Below are positions 8,605-17,267 of a stretch of DNA of 64,000 nt, one piece after another. The DNA is from Moritella viscosa (GTDB lineage Bacteria > Pseudomonadota > Gammaproteobacteria > Enterobacterales > Moritellaceae): assembly GCA_000953735.1 (NCBI GenBank), contig LN554852.1, positions 1,437,846 through 1,501,845 on the forward strand, written 5' to 3'. Every line of letters begins with the position of its first letter. Position 1 is the first letter of the stretch. The notes beneath the pieces are model-generated. The model was given only the letters and a program-made list of their open reading frames with translations, was not told the DNA's origin and searched no databases. Both the position numbers and the translations under genes were made by a program.

Positions 8605-9083
8605 TAGCGCTCGATGGTTGGCAAGTACCAGGTTATGAAACCAAAATAAAATGCAGTTTCAAATTAGCTGGCGAAGATTTAAGTGGTTACGGCTCCTTAA
8701 CCCTATCATCGGATAATGGGGTTAAACCTGCCGTATTATCGGTGACAACCAAGATACCTTTTAAAGATAAGGCTGAGTTAGCCAAGCTGATTTCTAAGGC
8801 TAAAGAGCTCGACGAACACGGCGCTAGAATTATCCGCACCGTGAATTGTGATGTAGCAGAATCATTCAAAGTCCGTAAAACCAAGTTTGATGGTGAAATG
8901 AGTGCGACTGAAGATGAAGAAGTGAAATCTTGGGTTGTCAGTTTTAATTTACTCGAAGTCATGAGCAAGTCAGAGCGCGAACAACTGCAGCTAGATGGTG
9001 AAGCCAGTAACAACACAACACCGCAAAGTACTGATGGCCATAATTCACTGCAACAGCAATTTGAAAATGTAGAGGGCCCTTAA
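8601..9083 (+). CDS. Phage tail/baseplate protein of unknown role
   Basis: A 160-residue protein beginning inside the end of the previous gene (ATGATAGCG). It has an N-terminal beta-rich section, a helical middle (KAELAKLISKAKEL) and a disordered Gln/Ser/Asn-rich end. It lies directly before the hub gene. In related phages this slot holds small baseplate-centre proteins, some with LysM-like domains, but I do not see a clear LysM here. Function unassigned. Confidence 0.5.
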   Translation: MIALDGWQVPGYETKIKCSFKLAGEDLSGYGSLTLSSDNGVKPAVLSVTTKIPFKDKAELAKLISKAKELDEHGARIIRTVNCDVAESFKVRKTKFDGEMSATEDEEVKSWVVSFNLLEVMSKSEREQLQLDGEASNNTTPQSTDGHNSLQQQFENVEGP

Positions 9084-9091
9084 CTTAGGGG

Positions 9092-9817
9092 ATGGATAAA
9101 GATATGAATAAACCCGATTCAGCACGACTCACCACCGTACTCATCATTGGTGGTAAGCCCGTCACGAATATAATAACCAACAGCGTACAGCTGGATTTAT
9201 TTAGTCCTGGTCGCGCGAGCTTCGTTGTTACTTGTGAGTATGAACCCAAAGGTATCGTGGAATTACACCTTGGTTATCGGGTCGATAAACTGCAGCCTTA
9301 TTTCATGGGTGTTATTGAATCTAAATATCAATCATCCGGTCGTTGGTATCTGACTTGTCGTGAATTACTCGGTGCATTATCACTGCCAGCTAACATGGCC
9401 ATTCGTTTTGCGACGATGAAAGATGTACTTGAACAGCTTGCGGCCACCGGTCTTCATTTTATTTATCCCGATGTAGATTATATCAATCAGCCCGTTCCTT
9501 GTTTTTATCATCAAGGCGATGGTATATCGGTATTGCGTCAGTTGGGGAAGATATACCAGGTACCGGATTATATTTTTCAGCAACGCCCCGATGGCAAAAT
9601 CTACGTAGGCAGCTGGCATGATTCAGGCTGGGCCAAGTCGGTCATCACTGATTTTTCAGAACACCCAATTAAACCCATCAGCTCGAGTAAAGGTGAGCTA
9701 ATTGCTATCCCTAAGTTACGTCCAGGACTAAAACTTAATGGCCGTTATCTTAGTGAAGTGACATTAACAGGAAATAAGCAGGTTATCAGATGGTCAAAAA
9801 CGCTATACGCCGCTTAG
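9092..9817 (+). CDS. Phage baseplate hub protein (gpD / gp27-like)
   Basis: About 240 residues. The pattern of a beta-rich first half, a helix with MKDVLEQLAATG and then a DGISVLRQLGKIYQVPDY stretch is typical of baseplate hub proteins related to P2 gpD and Mu gp44, which form the trimeric base for the spike. ATG 9092 abuts a GGGG stretch, so ATG 9104 is the other possible start. The end overlaps the spike gene by 28 bases. Position immediately before the spike supports the call. Confidence 0.65.
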   Translation: MDKDMNKPDSARLTTVLIIGGKPVTNIITNSVQLDLFSPGRASFVVTCEYEPKGIVELHLGYRVDKLQPYFMGVIESKYQSSGRWYLTCRELLGALSLPANMAIRFATMKDVLEQLAATGLHFIYPDVDYINQPVPCFYHQGDGISVLRQLGKIYQVPDYIFQQRPDGKIYVGSWHDSGWAKSVITDFSEHPIKPISSSKGELIAIPKLRPGLKLNGRYLSEVTLTGNKQVIRWSKTLYAA

Positions 9818-10644
9818 TATTACGTTACTTTCCTGAATTAGGACAGCGTAAACACTTACCGCAATTGGCTCGAATAGAGAAGATTTATGATATGCCGGTT
9901 AATGGCGCCAGTGTCAGCAGTGCATTTCGCGCCTATAAAGCGGCGGATATTCAATTGTTAGATGCGGTAACAGGCAAACCCTTAGCCGTTCCTGTCTTTG
10001 AACAAGTGAGTATTGCATCAGGGCAGGGGCATGAACATGGTCTATTCGTTGAACCAACACTAGGCATGCAGTGCTTAATTCAATACATTGATGGCCTTGA
10101 TTCATTGCCGGTTATTACGTCGCTTTTACCCTGGCATACTTTGGTACCCGATCATCGTTCAACCGATGTAAGCCTGCAGCAATCACACCGTAGTAAATTA
10201 GTTGGCACTAATGGCGATTGGCAGCTGCAGACAGATGGTGAAATAAAACAGGCCAGTCAGAAATCGATTGTTGAAGCCCAAACCAGCGAACAGAGTTACT
10301 TTGAGCGCAGCACCAAGGTTGCTACGCACGACATTAATAAAATAGACGGTAACCAGGTTAATGAAATTATGGGGGCGTTAAAAATACTCGTCGGTGAAAA
10401 GGCGATTATTACCTCATTGGATAACCTGCTTTTAGGCAGCAACAAAGAAGTTAAAATACAAAGTGCAGAAGACATGCATCTAGACAGTGCAAAATCACTG
10501 ATCATTAAAGCCAAGAATATAACCGAAGATGCAGATACGATTAAGCTTAATGGCGGCTGTGGTGTTATTACCTGCGCCAGTATTTGCCCATTCACTGGTA
10601 AACCACATGTTGATGGCTCCACTACCGTTTTTGCAGGGAAATAA
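9790..10644 (+). CDS. Phage baseplate spike protein (gpV-like)
   Basis: A 284-residue protein. It has an OB-fold-like middle part (about residues 30-115, with VFEQVSIASGQGHEHG and QCLIQYIDG). A repetitive beta-rich stalk follows from about residue 130, rich in Ser/Lys/Asp. It ends with a Cys/His-containing tip, CPFTGKPHVDGS, that could bind a metal ion as spike tips do. This is the architecture of the membrane-piercing spike of contractile tails. It overlaps the hub gene upstream and is followed 1 bp later by a small gene. It differs from classical gpV in lacking an obvious HxH at the tip. Confidence 0.7.
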   Translation: MVKNAIRRLVLRYFPELGQRKHLPQLARIEKIYDMPVNGASVSSAFRAYKAADIQLLDAVTGKPLAVPVFEQVSIASGQGHEHGLFVEPTLGMQCLIQYIDGLDSLPVITSLLPWHTLVPDHRSTDVSLQQSHRSKLVGTNGDWQLQTDGEIKQASQKSIVEAQTSEQSYFERSTKVATHDINKIDGNQVNEIMGALKILVGEKAIITSLDNLLLGSNKEVKIQSAEDMHLDSAKSLIIKAKNITEDADTIKLNGGCGVITCASICPFTGKPHVDGSTTVFAGK

Positions 10645-10645
10645 T

Positions 10646-10843
10646 ATGGCATTAAGTAAATCAGGATTAAAAAGTAAGATTGAAGCCGAAATGGTTAAGG
10701 GCGGTATTGTGATCGTTGGTGAGCATGCCCAGGCATCGGTATTAGCAGAAGCGATTGCTAATGCGGTTGTTGATGAGATCACTGCTAATGCAGAAGTGGG
10801 CGTGACAGGTGGTAGTTCGGCGGGGAAGTATAAGGTTAGTTAA
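10646..10843 (+). CDS. Small conserved phage protein, last gene of tail module
   Basis: 65 residues from ATG 10646, preceded by AGGGAAATA. A longer in-frame extension back to 10529 lies inside the spike gene and is rejected. The first half is helical, with GEHAQASVLAEAIANAVVDEI, and it ends with a Gly/Ser-rich strand. I recognise the general form from HP1-like and other contractile prophages, where it closes the spike operon. Its role is unknown; a small structural or spike-associated protein is possible. Confidence 0.6.
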   Translation: MALSKSGLKSKIEAEMVKGGIVIVGEHAQASVLAEAIANAVVDEITANAEVGVTGGSSAGKYKVS

Positions 10844-10847
10844 AATC

Positions 10848-10919
10848 TGTGGATGAAAGGTGGACACAAGTACTGAAGATTTATCTTGATTAGGTAATGT
10901 GTGGACAGTATGTGGATAA
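10848..10919. promoter_or_regulatory. DnaA-box-like cluster at prophage/host boundary
   Basis: Three copies of TGTGGA followed by different triplets occur at 10848-10856, 10900-10908 and 10911-10919, and a related GGTGGACAC lies between. The last copy, TGTGGATAA, is the exact complement of the consensus DnaA box TTATCCACA. The function is unknown. Confidence 0.35.
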
Positions 10920-10964
10920 ATGTAAGCGGAATTTGTTACATTTCAATGACTTAACCAGCTGAAA

Positions 10965-10984
10965 AAGGCTCCCTAAGGAGCCTT
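10965..10984 (-). terminator. Intrinsic terminator downstream of pta
   Basis: Eight-base-pair perfect stem (AAGGCTCC/GGAGCCTT) with loop CTAA. On the minus strand it is followed by TTTT, 25 bp past the pta stop. It may also stop rightward phage transcription weakly. Confidence 0.75.
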
Positions 10985-11009
10985 AATACACGTTTATCAG
11001 GTTTTCAGA

Positions 11010-13154
11010 CTAAGACGTTAATTGCTTAGATTGAATCGCTGTAAGTGCGATTGTGTAAACGATATCGTCTACTAATGCGCCACGTGATAAATCATTTACT
11101 GGTTTACGCATGCCTTGCAGCATTGGACCAATAGAGATTAGGTTTGCAGAACGCTGTACCGCTTTGTAAGTTGTGTTACCAGTATTAAGATCTGGGAATA
11201 CAAATACAGTCGCTTTACCAGCAACAGGGCTGTTTGGCGCTTTGCTTTTCGCAACATTTTCCATGATAGCAGCATCGTACTGTAATGGACCGTCGATGAT
11301 TAGATCTGGACGACGTTCTTGTGCGATTTTAGTTGCTTCACGTACTTTCTCTACATCACTACCTTGGCCAGATGAACCAGTTGAGTAAGAGATCATAGCA
11401 ACGCGAGGATCAATACCGAATGCTTTAGCTGAATCAGCTGATTGAATCGCGATGTCAGCCAGTTGAGAAGCATCTGGATCTGGGTTAATTGCACAATCAC
11501 CGTACACTAACACTTGATCTGGTAGCAACATGAAGAAGATTGAAGACACTAGGTTTGAACCCGGAGCTGTTTTGATCAACTGTAGTGCTGGACGGATTGT
11601 GTTTGCTGTCGTATGAACGGCACCAGATACAAGACCGTCAACTTCAGACTGCTCTAACATCATAGTCGCAAGTACAACGTTATCTTCTAGTTGCTCACGC
11701 GCTACTACTTCAGTAAGGCCTTTCCCTTTACGCAGTTCAACCATAGGTGCAACATATTTTTCACGACATGTTACAGGATCTACGATTTCAACGCCTTCAG
11801 AAAGTACGATACCTTGGCTTTCTGCAACACGTTTAATTTCAGCTGGATTACCAACAAGTACTGGTGTAGCGATGCCACGTTCAGCACAGATGTTAGCTGC
11901 TTCAATTGTACGTGGCTCTTCACCTTCAGGTAGTACAACACGTTTCTTCGCTTGACGCGCTAATTCAGTTAACTGGTAACGGAATGCTGGCGGTGATAAA
12001 CGACGAGTACGTTTGGTACCAACTGTTAACGTTTCAATCCATTGCTTGTCGATGTGACTTGCGATGTATTCTTGAACTGCTTCGATGCGTTGTTTATCAT
12101 CTGCAGGGATATCAAGATTGAAGTTTTGAAGCGTTAATGCAGTCTGCCAAGTATTAGTTGTAGTCAACATGATTGGTAGACCAGTTGCCATCGCTTGTTG
12201 ACAAAGTTTTAATACACTTTCGTCTGGACGAGCATCACCAGTTAATAGTAATGCGCCAATTTTAACGCCGTTCATTGCAGCAAGACATGCAGCTACGATA
12301 ACGTCTGCACGATCGCCAGAAGTAACTAATAAGCCACCTGGACGGAAGTGCTGAAGCATGTTTGGAATAGAACGAGCACAAAAAGTGATACCTAGTAGAC
12401 GGCGTTCTTCTAGTTCGCCTTCGTTTAAGATTTCAGCTTTTAAGTGGTTAGCAAGATCTTTTGCACGTGGTGCAATTAGCTCTGCGCTCCAAGGAATACA
12501 ACCAAGGATTGGCATTGGGCTTTTGCCAAATACTTGTAGCACTTCTAGGTTATGGCTAGCATTACCTGAGTTTGCTTCAAACATTTCCGCAAGATCTGGA
12601 CGGCTACGGCCAGCTTCATCAAGTGGTGCGCCAACTTTGTTGATCACACAACCAATGATACGTTTGTTTTTGCTACCACCGAAGTTTGAGCAAGCTATTT
12701 CTAAACGATCTTTAAGTTGTTCTGAAGAATCTGTGCCTGGGTTAGCCACAAACACCATTTCAGCATCAAGTGCTTTTGCGATGTTGTAGTTCACGCTGTT
12801 AGCAAATGGTTGTTTTGATGTTGGTACTAGACCTTCAACAACAACGATTTCAGCATCAACCATGTGTGATTCGAAACGTTCAACGATATCTTCAAGAAGC
12901 ACGTCAGTTTTACCAGCACCGATTAATTTTTCAGCGTGTAATAAAGTGAACGGTGTTGCAGGTGATGCATTCGTTCCTTGACGGATAATTTCAGTTGATA
13001 GCTCTGGACCTTTTTCGCCTTGGCGAGGTTGAGCAACAGGTTTGAAAAAGTTAACGTTTAGGCCGTTGCGTTCAAACGCACGAACCATACCTAGACTAAC
13101 AGAAGTTACGCCTACGCCTACGCCAACTGGGATAAGCATTATAGTGCGAGCCAC
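11010..13154 (-). CDS. pta: Phosphate acetyltransferase (long form)
   Basis: Converts acetyl-CoA and phosphate to acetyl phosphate and CoA. The 714 residues match the long enterobacterial form. An N-terminal BioD-like P-loop domain begins [15 protein letters not shown] (degenerate P-loop), a DRTGG-type regulatory domain occupies about residues 215-340, and the catalytic PTA_PTB domain starts near residue 390 with [15 protein letters not shown]. The catalytic part contains [16 protein letters not shown] near residue 600. It lies 92 bp after ackA on the same strand, the standard ackA-pta order. There is no strong terminator in the gap, so they are probably one operon. Confidence 0.97.
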   Translation of the reverse strand: MARTIMLIPVGVGVGVTSVSLGMVRAFERNGLNVNFFKPVAQPRQGEKGPELSTEIIRQGTNASPATPFTLLHAEKLIGAGKTDVLLEDIVERFESHMVDAEIVVVEGLVPTSKQPFANSVNYNIAKALDAEMVFVANPGTDSSEQLKDRLEIACSNFGGSKNKRIIGCVINKVGAPLDEAGRSRPDLAEMFEANSGNASHNLEVLQVFGKSPMPILGCIPWSAELIAPRAKDLANHLKAEILNEGELEERRLLGITFCARSIPNMLQHFRPGGLLVTSGDRADVIVAACLAAMNGVKIGALLLTGDARPDESVLKLCQQAMATGLPIMLTTTNTWQTALTLQNFNLDIPADDKQRIEAVQEYIASHIDKQWIETLTVGTKRTRRLSPPAFRYQLTELARQAKKRVVLPEGEEPRTIEAANICAERGIATPVLVGNPAEIKRVAESQGIVLSEGVEIVDPVTCREKYVAPMVELRKGKGLTEVVAREQLEDNVVLATMMLEQSEVDGLVSGAVHTTANTIRPALQLIKTAPGSNLVSSIFFMLLPDQVLVYGDCAINPDPDASQLADIAIQSADSAKAFGIDPRVAMISYSTGSSGQGSDVEKVREATKIAQERRPDLIIDGPLQYDAAIMENVAKSKAPNSPVAGKATVFVFPDLNTGNTTYKAVQRSANLISIGPMLQGMRKPVNDLSRGALVDDIVYTIALTAIQSKQLTS

Positions 13155-13246
13155 TAGCGTCCCCTTATATTGGGATTGAGAAGAAAGAAAGATGCGGTAA
13201 CACCTTTCTTATTTAAAAATGAAACTTATTTAGCGAACAATCTTAA

Positions 13247-14440
13247 CTAGATTAAGCTTACTGCATCTTGTGCAATAACAAGTTCTTCGTTAGTAGAAAT
13301 AACCATAGCTTTAATTTTACTATTTGCTGTAGTAATTGTACCTTCAGAACCAAAACGAGCCGCTGTATTTGCCGCTTCGTCAACTTCGATACCGAAGATA
13401 GAAAGTTGTTTTAATACAATTGAACGAATTACATCAGAGTTTTCACCAATACCACCAGTAAATACGATAGCGTCGATACGGCCTAAAGCAGCTGCGTATG
13501 AAGCGATGTATTTAGCTAGACGGTAGCAAGAAAGTTCCATTGCGCGAACTGCGCCAACTTGACCTTCTGCATAGCCATCTTCGATAGCACGGCAATCGCT
13601 AGAAATTTCAGAAATACCTAATAAACCACTTTCGTTGTTAAGCATGCTGTTAACTTCTGCAAGCGTGTAGTTACACTGTGTAACTAGGTGGTTGATGATG
13701 CTTGGGTCAAGATCACCACTACGCGTACCCATCACTAGTCCTTCAAGCGGAGTCATACCCATGCTTGTGTCTACTGATTTACCATCTTTAATTGCACAGA
13801 TTGATGCGCCGTTGCCTAGATGACAGTTGATGATGTTAGTTTCTTCAACTTTTTGACCTAGAAGAGCAGCTGCTTCACGACCGATGAATAGGTGACTAGT
13901 ACCGTGCATACCGTAACGACGGATGCCATTTTCACGGTACAGTTTGTACGGTAGTGCGTATAAGTATGCTTTTTCAGGCATAGTTTGGTGGAATGCAGTA
14001 TCGAAAACAGCAACTTGAGGAAGCGCTGGGAATGCAGCTTGTGCAGCACGGATACCGATAAGATGAGCTGGGTTATGAAGCGGTGCTAATGTTGCACAGT
14101 CTTCGATACCTTGCATTACAGCATCATCAATGATTACTGATGAAGTGAATTTTTCGCCGCCGTGTACAACACGATGACCGATCGCTACGATAGCGTCGCT
14201 CATTTCTTGTTTTTCTTTAAGAATGTTATTTACGATGTATGCTACAGCTTCTTTATGAGAAGCGAATGCGCCTAGATCGGCAGTGCCTTTATTGCCGTCA
14301 AGTTTCCACTTGATGCGTGCGTTTTCTAAATTAAAGCATTCTGCAAGACCTGATAATTGTTCATCACCAGATACTGAATCAAGAACTGCGAATTTAAGAG
14401 AAGAACTACCACAGTTTAGAACTAGAACGAGTTTATTCAT
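13247..14440 (-). CDS. ackA: Acetate kinase
   Basis: Makes ATP from acetyl phosphate and ADP, giving acetate. The 397 residues are the normal length. N-terminal [13 protein letters not shown] is the first acetate/butyrate kinase signature, and [12 protein letters not shown] and [11 protein letters not shown] are the nucleotide and substrate regions. A TRSGDLDP motif follows. The start is ATG 14440, with a purine-rich leader. It is first gene of ackA-pta. The 412-bp upstream region holds a CRP-like inverted repeat shared with the divergent yfbV. Together with focA-pflB nearby it completes the mixed-acid route from pyruvate to acetate and formate. Confidence 0.97.
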   Translation of the reverse strand: MNKLVLVLNCGSSSLKFAVLDSVSGDEQLSGLAECFNLENARIKWKLDGNKGTADLGAFASHKEAVAYIVNNILKEKQEMSDAIVAIGHRVVHGGEKFTSSVIIDDAVMQGIEDCATLAPLHNPAHLIGIRAAQAAFPALPQVAVFDTAFHQTMPEKAYLYALPYKLYRENGIRRYGMHGTSHLFIGREAAALLGQKVEETNIINCHLGNGASICAIKDGKSVDTSMGMTPLEGLVMGTRSGDLDPSIINHLVTQCNYTLAEVNSMLNNESGLLGISEISSDCRAIEDGYAEGQVGAVRAMELSCYRLAKYIASYAAALGRIDAIVFTGGIGENSDVIRSIVLKQLSIFGIEVDEAANTAARFGSEGTITTANSKIKAMVISTNEELVIAQDAVSLI

Positions 14441-14852
14441 GCGTAAAAACCTATTATGAAATAATCAATAAAATAACTGATAACAATCCTAGCGATATTG
14501 GCTTAGGTATCGTATCTTTATTAAAGCAGAGAGATATATCTGTGCTTACTAAATTGGCTGACACTGTCATTTTTACGTACGAAATCGTATTGGGTACGAC
14601 TAATGTTCGTTACTAAGTATCCATCTTAAAGAAATGACGACTTTTTAAAACTGTGAGTCATGTCACTCACATTTTCCCTTAAAGTGTTAACTGCCTCATA
14701 GTTTACTTGCAATGAGACGATATCTCAAAGTATATTTATAATAATGTTGATCTAAACCATTAGCTTAACATCTATATACTATTTTACCTGCACCATGACA
14801 TGGTGTATGGTTGAGAATATAGAAAATTTTAACCTATCAGGGGAGGATGCTG
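14441..14852. other. Intergenic regulatory region between ackA and yfbV
   Basis: A 412-bp divergent control region, AT-rich, without an ORF worth calling. It must hold promoters for ackA (leftward) and yfbV (rightward). Visible elements are the inverted repeat at 14652-14671 and a GTTGATCTAAACC half-site resembling an FNR/ArcA half-box near 14745. Confidence 0.6.
14652..14671. promoter_or_regulatory. CRP-like operator between ackA and yfbV
   Basis: Perfect inverted repeat with arms TGTGAGT and ACTCACA, spacer of six bases. The core TGTGA-N6-TCACT departs from the CRP consensus by one base. It lies about 210 bp from ackA and 180 bp from yfbV. Confidence 0.45.
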
Positions 14853-15290
14853 ATGAATGTATTTAAAAATACCTTATATAAAGGTCAACATTATATGCAG
14901 CGCTGGCCGATGAAAAAAGAACTGGCCGCACTTTTTCCTGAGAATAGAATTATTGCCGCCACGAAACTTGGCTTTAAGACTATGCCGCCATTAGCGATTT
15001 TAACTGTGATGATGCAGTATCTCTATGGTGATATGCAGCAGTTACCTGCCAGTATTGCGATTGCATTATTATTTATTACGCTACCGATGCAAGGTTTGTT
15101 CTGGTTGGGTAAACGTTCGAGTGAATTATTACCCGTGTCACTAGCAAATTGGTATCATGAACTTTACCAAGGGCTAGTAACGCAAGGTTGTGAGCTTGAG
15201 CCCGCAGTGAAAAAACCACATTACAGTGAATTGGCTGATATTTTAGAAAATGCATTTAAGCGAATGGATAAAGTATTTATGGTTAAGTAA
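14853..15290 (+). CDS. yfbV: UPF0208 membrane protein YfbV
   Basis: Starting at ATG 14853 gives a 145-residue protein beginning MNVFKNTLYKGQHYMQ. The in-frame ATG at 14847 directly touches the GGGGAGG ribosome site, so the second ATG at normal spacing is preferred. Two hydrophobic segments around residues 40-90 indicate an inner-membrane protein. YfbV is found next to ackA-pta in many gammaproteobacteria. In E. coli it has been linked to keeping the Ter macrodomain insulated, but its biochemical activity is not settled. A strong terminator follows at 15353. Confidence 0.93.
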   Translation: MNVFKNTLYKGQHYMQRWPMKKELAALFPENRIIAATKLGFKTMPPLAILTVMMQYLYGDMQQLPASIAIALLFITLPMQGLFWLGKRSSELLPVSLANWYHELYQGLVTQGCELEPAVKKPHYSELADILENAFKRMDKVFMVK

Positions 15291-15352
15291 TACACGATTA
15301 TGATGCCGTAACAGACACATTTAATCTGTCAATGTACAGTTAGCCCATCAAA

Positions 15353-15387
15353 AATACCGATATTAAAGCGAATATCGGTATTTTTTT
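15353..15387 (+). terminator. Intrinsic terminator of yfbV
   Basis: Twelve-base-pair perfect stem (AATACCGATATT and its complement) around a six-base loop AAAGCG, followed by seven T. It is 60 bp after the yfbV stop. Confidence 0.9.
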
Positions 15388-15427
15388 GTCTTTTAAACGG
15401 CGAGGGCGGTAGAGTTTGTGATAAAAG

Positions 15428-16261
15428 TTACGCTGTGCGTTTATAAAGCGTGATATTAAAGTCGAGCGTTAGGGTCAAATCAACCGCATATATTTCTGCT
15501 TTTTGCTCGTCACTCATCTTCCATGCTAGTGGTGTCATTTCTAATAAGTTCTTGCTGTCTTTTGCTTGCGTAAGGGTGATTTGGTCGGTTAAACGTTGCT
15601 GTTCAATCAGTTCAAACCCGGCAATATCTTCAATCTTCATGTCGTGTTTTTCAGGGGTTTGGTAAATTTTCTGCTTCAGCTCAAATAAATGATCGGCAGC
15701 GGGTGTCACTGTGAGTAAGTACCCCTTTGTTTTGATTATACGGGCTAGCTCAGCATCTTGTGATGGTGCATAAATACGTGTCACTAAATCTTGGCTGGCA
15801 TCTGCGAATGGGGTGCTGTAGGCACTTGCCACACAAAAACTGATCGTCTTATAACGTTTTGCAGCATAACGGATCGCTGATTTAGATATATCTAGTCCTG
15901 CGATTTGTGGCGCTGAGTTAGCATCATTAAGAGTCGCCATAGCCTGCGCTAAGCGGTGGGTGTAATACCCTTCGCCACAGCCTAAGTCGAGGATGTTTGG
16001 TGCGTTGACAGCCGTTAGCGCTTGCTGAGCAATGTTATTTACCGTGTCAGATAGTGATTGATAGAAGCCTTGGTCAAGAAACTCTCGACGGGCTTGCATC
16101 ATTTCTTTGTTGTCGCCGGGGTTTTTTGATTTTTTGTTTTGCACTGGGAGTAAATTGACGTAACCCTCTTTTGCTAGATCAAATTGATGGCGTTGCTCGC
16201 AAGTAAGACTTTTGTCTTGTGCGGATAAAGGGCGAGCGCAGATAGGGCAAAGGTAATTCAT
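15428..16261 (-). CDS. rlmA: 23S rRNA (guanine(745)-N1)-methyltransferase
   Basis: Methylates N1 of G745 in helix 35 of 23S rRNA. The 277 residues fit RlmA. An N-terminal zinc site is made by C5, C8, C21 and H25 (CPIC...CEQRH). The SAM-binding motif I is NILDLGCGEGYYTH near residue 90, with a catalytic-region APSQD near residue 168. The start ATG at 16261 is the first codon before the zinc motif. It is monocistronic: yfbV converges from the left, and pflA upstream is closed by a hairpin at 16306-16342. Confidence 0.93.
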   Translation of the reverse strand: MNYLCPICARPLSAQDKSLTCEQRHQFDLAKEGYVNLLPVQNKKSKNPGDNKEMMQARREFLDQGFYQSLSDTVNNIAQQALTAVNAPNILDLGCGEGYYTHRLAQAMATLNDANSAPQIAGLDISKSAIRYAAKRYKTISFCVASAYSTPFADASQDLVTRIYAPSQDAELARIIKTKGYLLTVTPAADHLFELKQKIYQTPEKHDMKIEDIAGFELIEQQRLTDQITLTQAKDSKNLLEMTPLAWKMSDEQKAEIYAVDLTLTLDFNITLYKRTA

Positions 16262-16305
16262 GTGATCTCGTTATTCTGGTATAAGGTTAGCAAAAGGCTA
16301 AAACA

Positions 16306-16342
16306 AAAAACCGATCATAGCATAGAGCTAGGATCGGTTTTT
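16306..16342 (-). terminator. Terminator downstream of pflA
   Basis: Stem AAAAACCGATC/GATCGGTTTTT with a 15-base loop. On the minus strand it ends in a T-rich stretch just after pflA. It is also symmetrical enough to work in the other direction. Confidence 0.7.
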
Positions 16343-16363
16343 AATAGAATGCTGTTTGGGCGA

Positions 16364-17140
16364 TTAATACATCACATTATCTTTGTATTTTAATAAAATA
16401 TTTTTAATACGGTCCATCGTGTCTTTACTTGGTGGCGCAACACCATCAAGGGGGTAATCAAAGCCCATTGTTTTCCATTTATGTAGGCCTAATTCGTGAT
16501 AAGCCAGCAATTCTACTTTTTCAATATTATCCATGTGTTGAATAAACTGACCAAGTTGATGCGCTGATGCATCATCATCAGTATAACCGGGTACCACAAC
16601 ATAGCGAATCCATGTTTTTTGATTACGTGTTGCTAAATGCTCTGCAAATTCGAGTGTGCGTTTATTACTGACACCTGCCAATTCCTGATGGATCTTGTCG
16701 TTCATTTGCTTTAAATCCAACATCACTAAATCAGTGACATCGAGCACTTCGTCAATCACATCGGTATATTTACGAATATAGCCGTTGGTATCTAAGCAGG
16801 TATTAACGCCTTGGGCTTGAGCTGCGATGAAAAAATCACGTACAAATTCAGGTTGTAGCATCGCTTCGCCACCGGATGCTGTGACACCACCTCCGGTTGC
16901 TTGCATAAAGGCTTTATATGAAATCAGCTCACGAACTAATTCATCAACAGTGGTTTCTGTACCTGAGTGTAAGTCCCATGAATCACGATTATGGCAATAT
17001 TGGCAACGCATTAAACAGCCTTGCATGAAAACGATGAAACGGATGCCAGGGCCATCAACTGTGCCACAAGATTCGGTAGAATGAATGCGTCCTACTGTGC
17101 TACACAATTCGGTAGAATCAATAGGTTTAATAAGCGGCAT
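16364..17140 (-). CDS. pflA: Pyruvate formate-lyase activating enzyme
   Basis: Radical-SAM enzyme that puts the glycyl radical onto PflB, using SAM and a [4Fe-4S] cluster. The cluster ligands are C42, C46 and C49 (GCLMRCQYC), preceded by the family stretch VDGPGIRF. The 258 residues are about a dozen more than E. coli PflA. The extra N-terminus repeats the pattern [11 protein letters not shown] / [10 protein letters not shown], i.e. a 36-base in-frame duplication. Downstream motifs [11 protein letters not shown] and LDTNGY are normal. It lies after pflB, separated by a strong palindrome at 17180-17209, so it may be partly attenuated or have its own promoter. Confidence 0.96.
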   Translation of the reverse strand: MPLIKPIDSTELCSTVGRIHSTESCGTVDGPGIRFIVFMQGCLMRCQYCHNRDSWDLHSGTETTVDELVRELISYKAFMQATGGGVTASGGEAMLQPEFVRDFFIAAQAQGVNTCLDTNGYIRKYTDVIDEVLDVTDLVMLDLKQMNDKIHQELAGVSNKRTLEFAEHLATRNQKTWIRYVVVPGYTDDDASAHQLGQFIQHMDNIEKVELLAYHELGLHKWKTMGFDYPLDGVAPPSKDTMDRIKNILLKYKDNVMY

Positions 17141-17179
17141 AATATCTCCAAAAAATAGGGCTATACGATCATTATAAAT

Positions 17180-17209
17180 ACAAAAGCCTTACACGTGTAA
17201 GGCTTTTGT
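17180..17209 (-). terminator. Perfect 30-bp palindrome between pflB and pflA
   Basis: Fifteen-base arms, ACAAAAGCCTTACAC and its complement, with no spacer; in RNA it folds into a GC-stemmed hairpin flanked by A4 and T4. It probably terminates pflB transcripts on the minus strand, perhaps partially. Confidence 0.75.
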
Positions 17210-17267
17210 GTCTTGCTACTATAAAAACAAACGATAGTTATATTTTATAGTGTAATCACCGCCAGTC

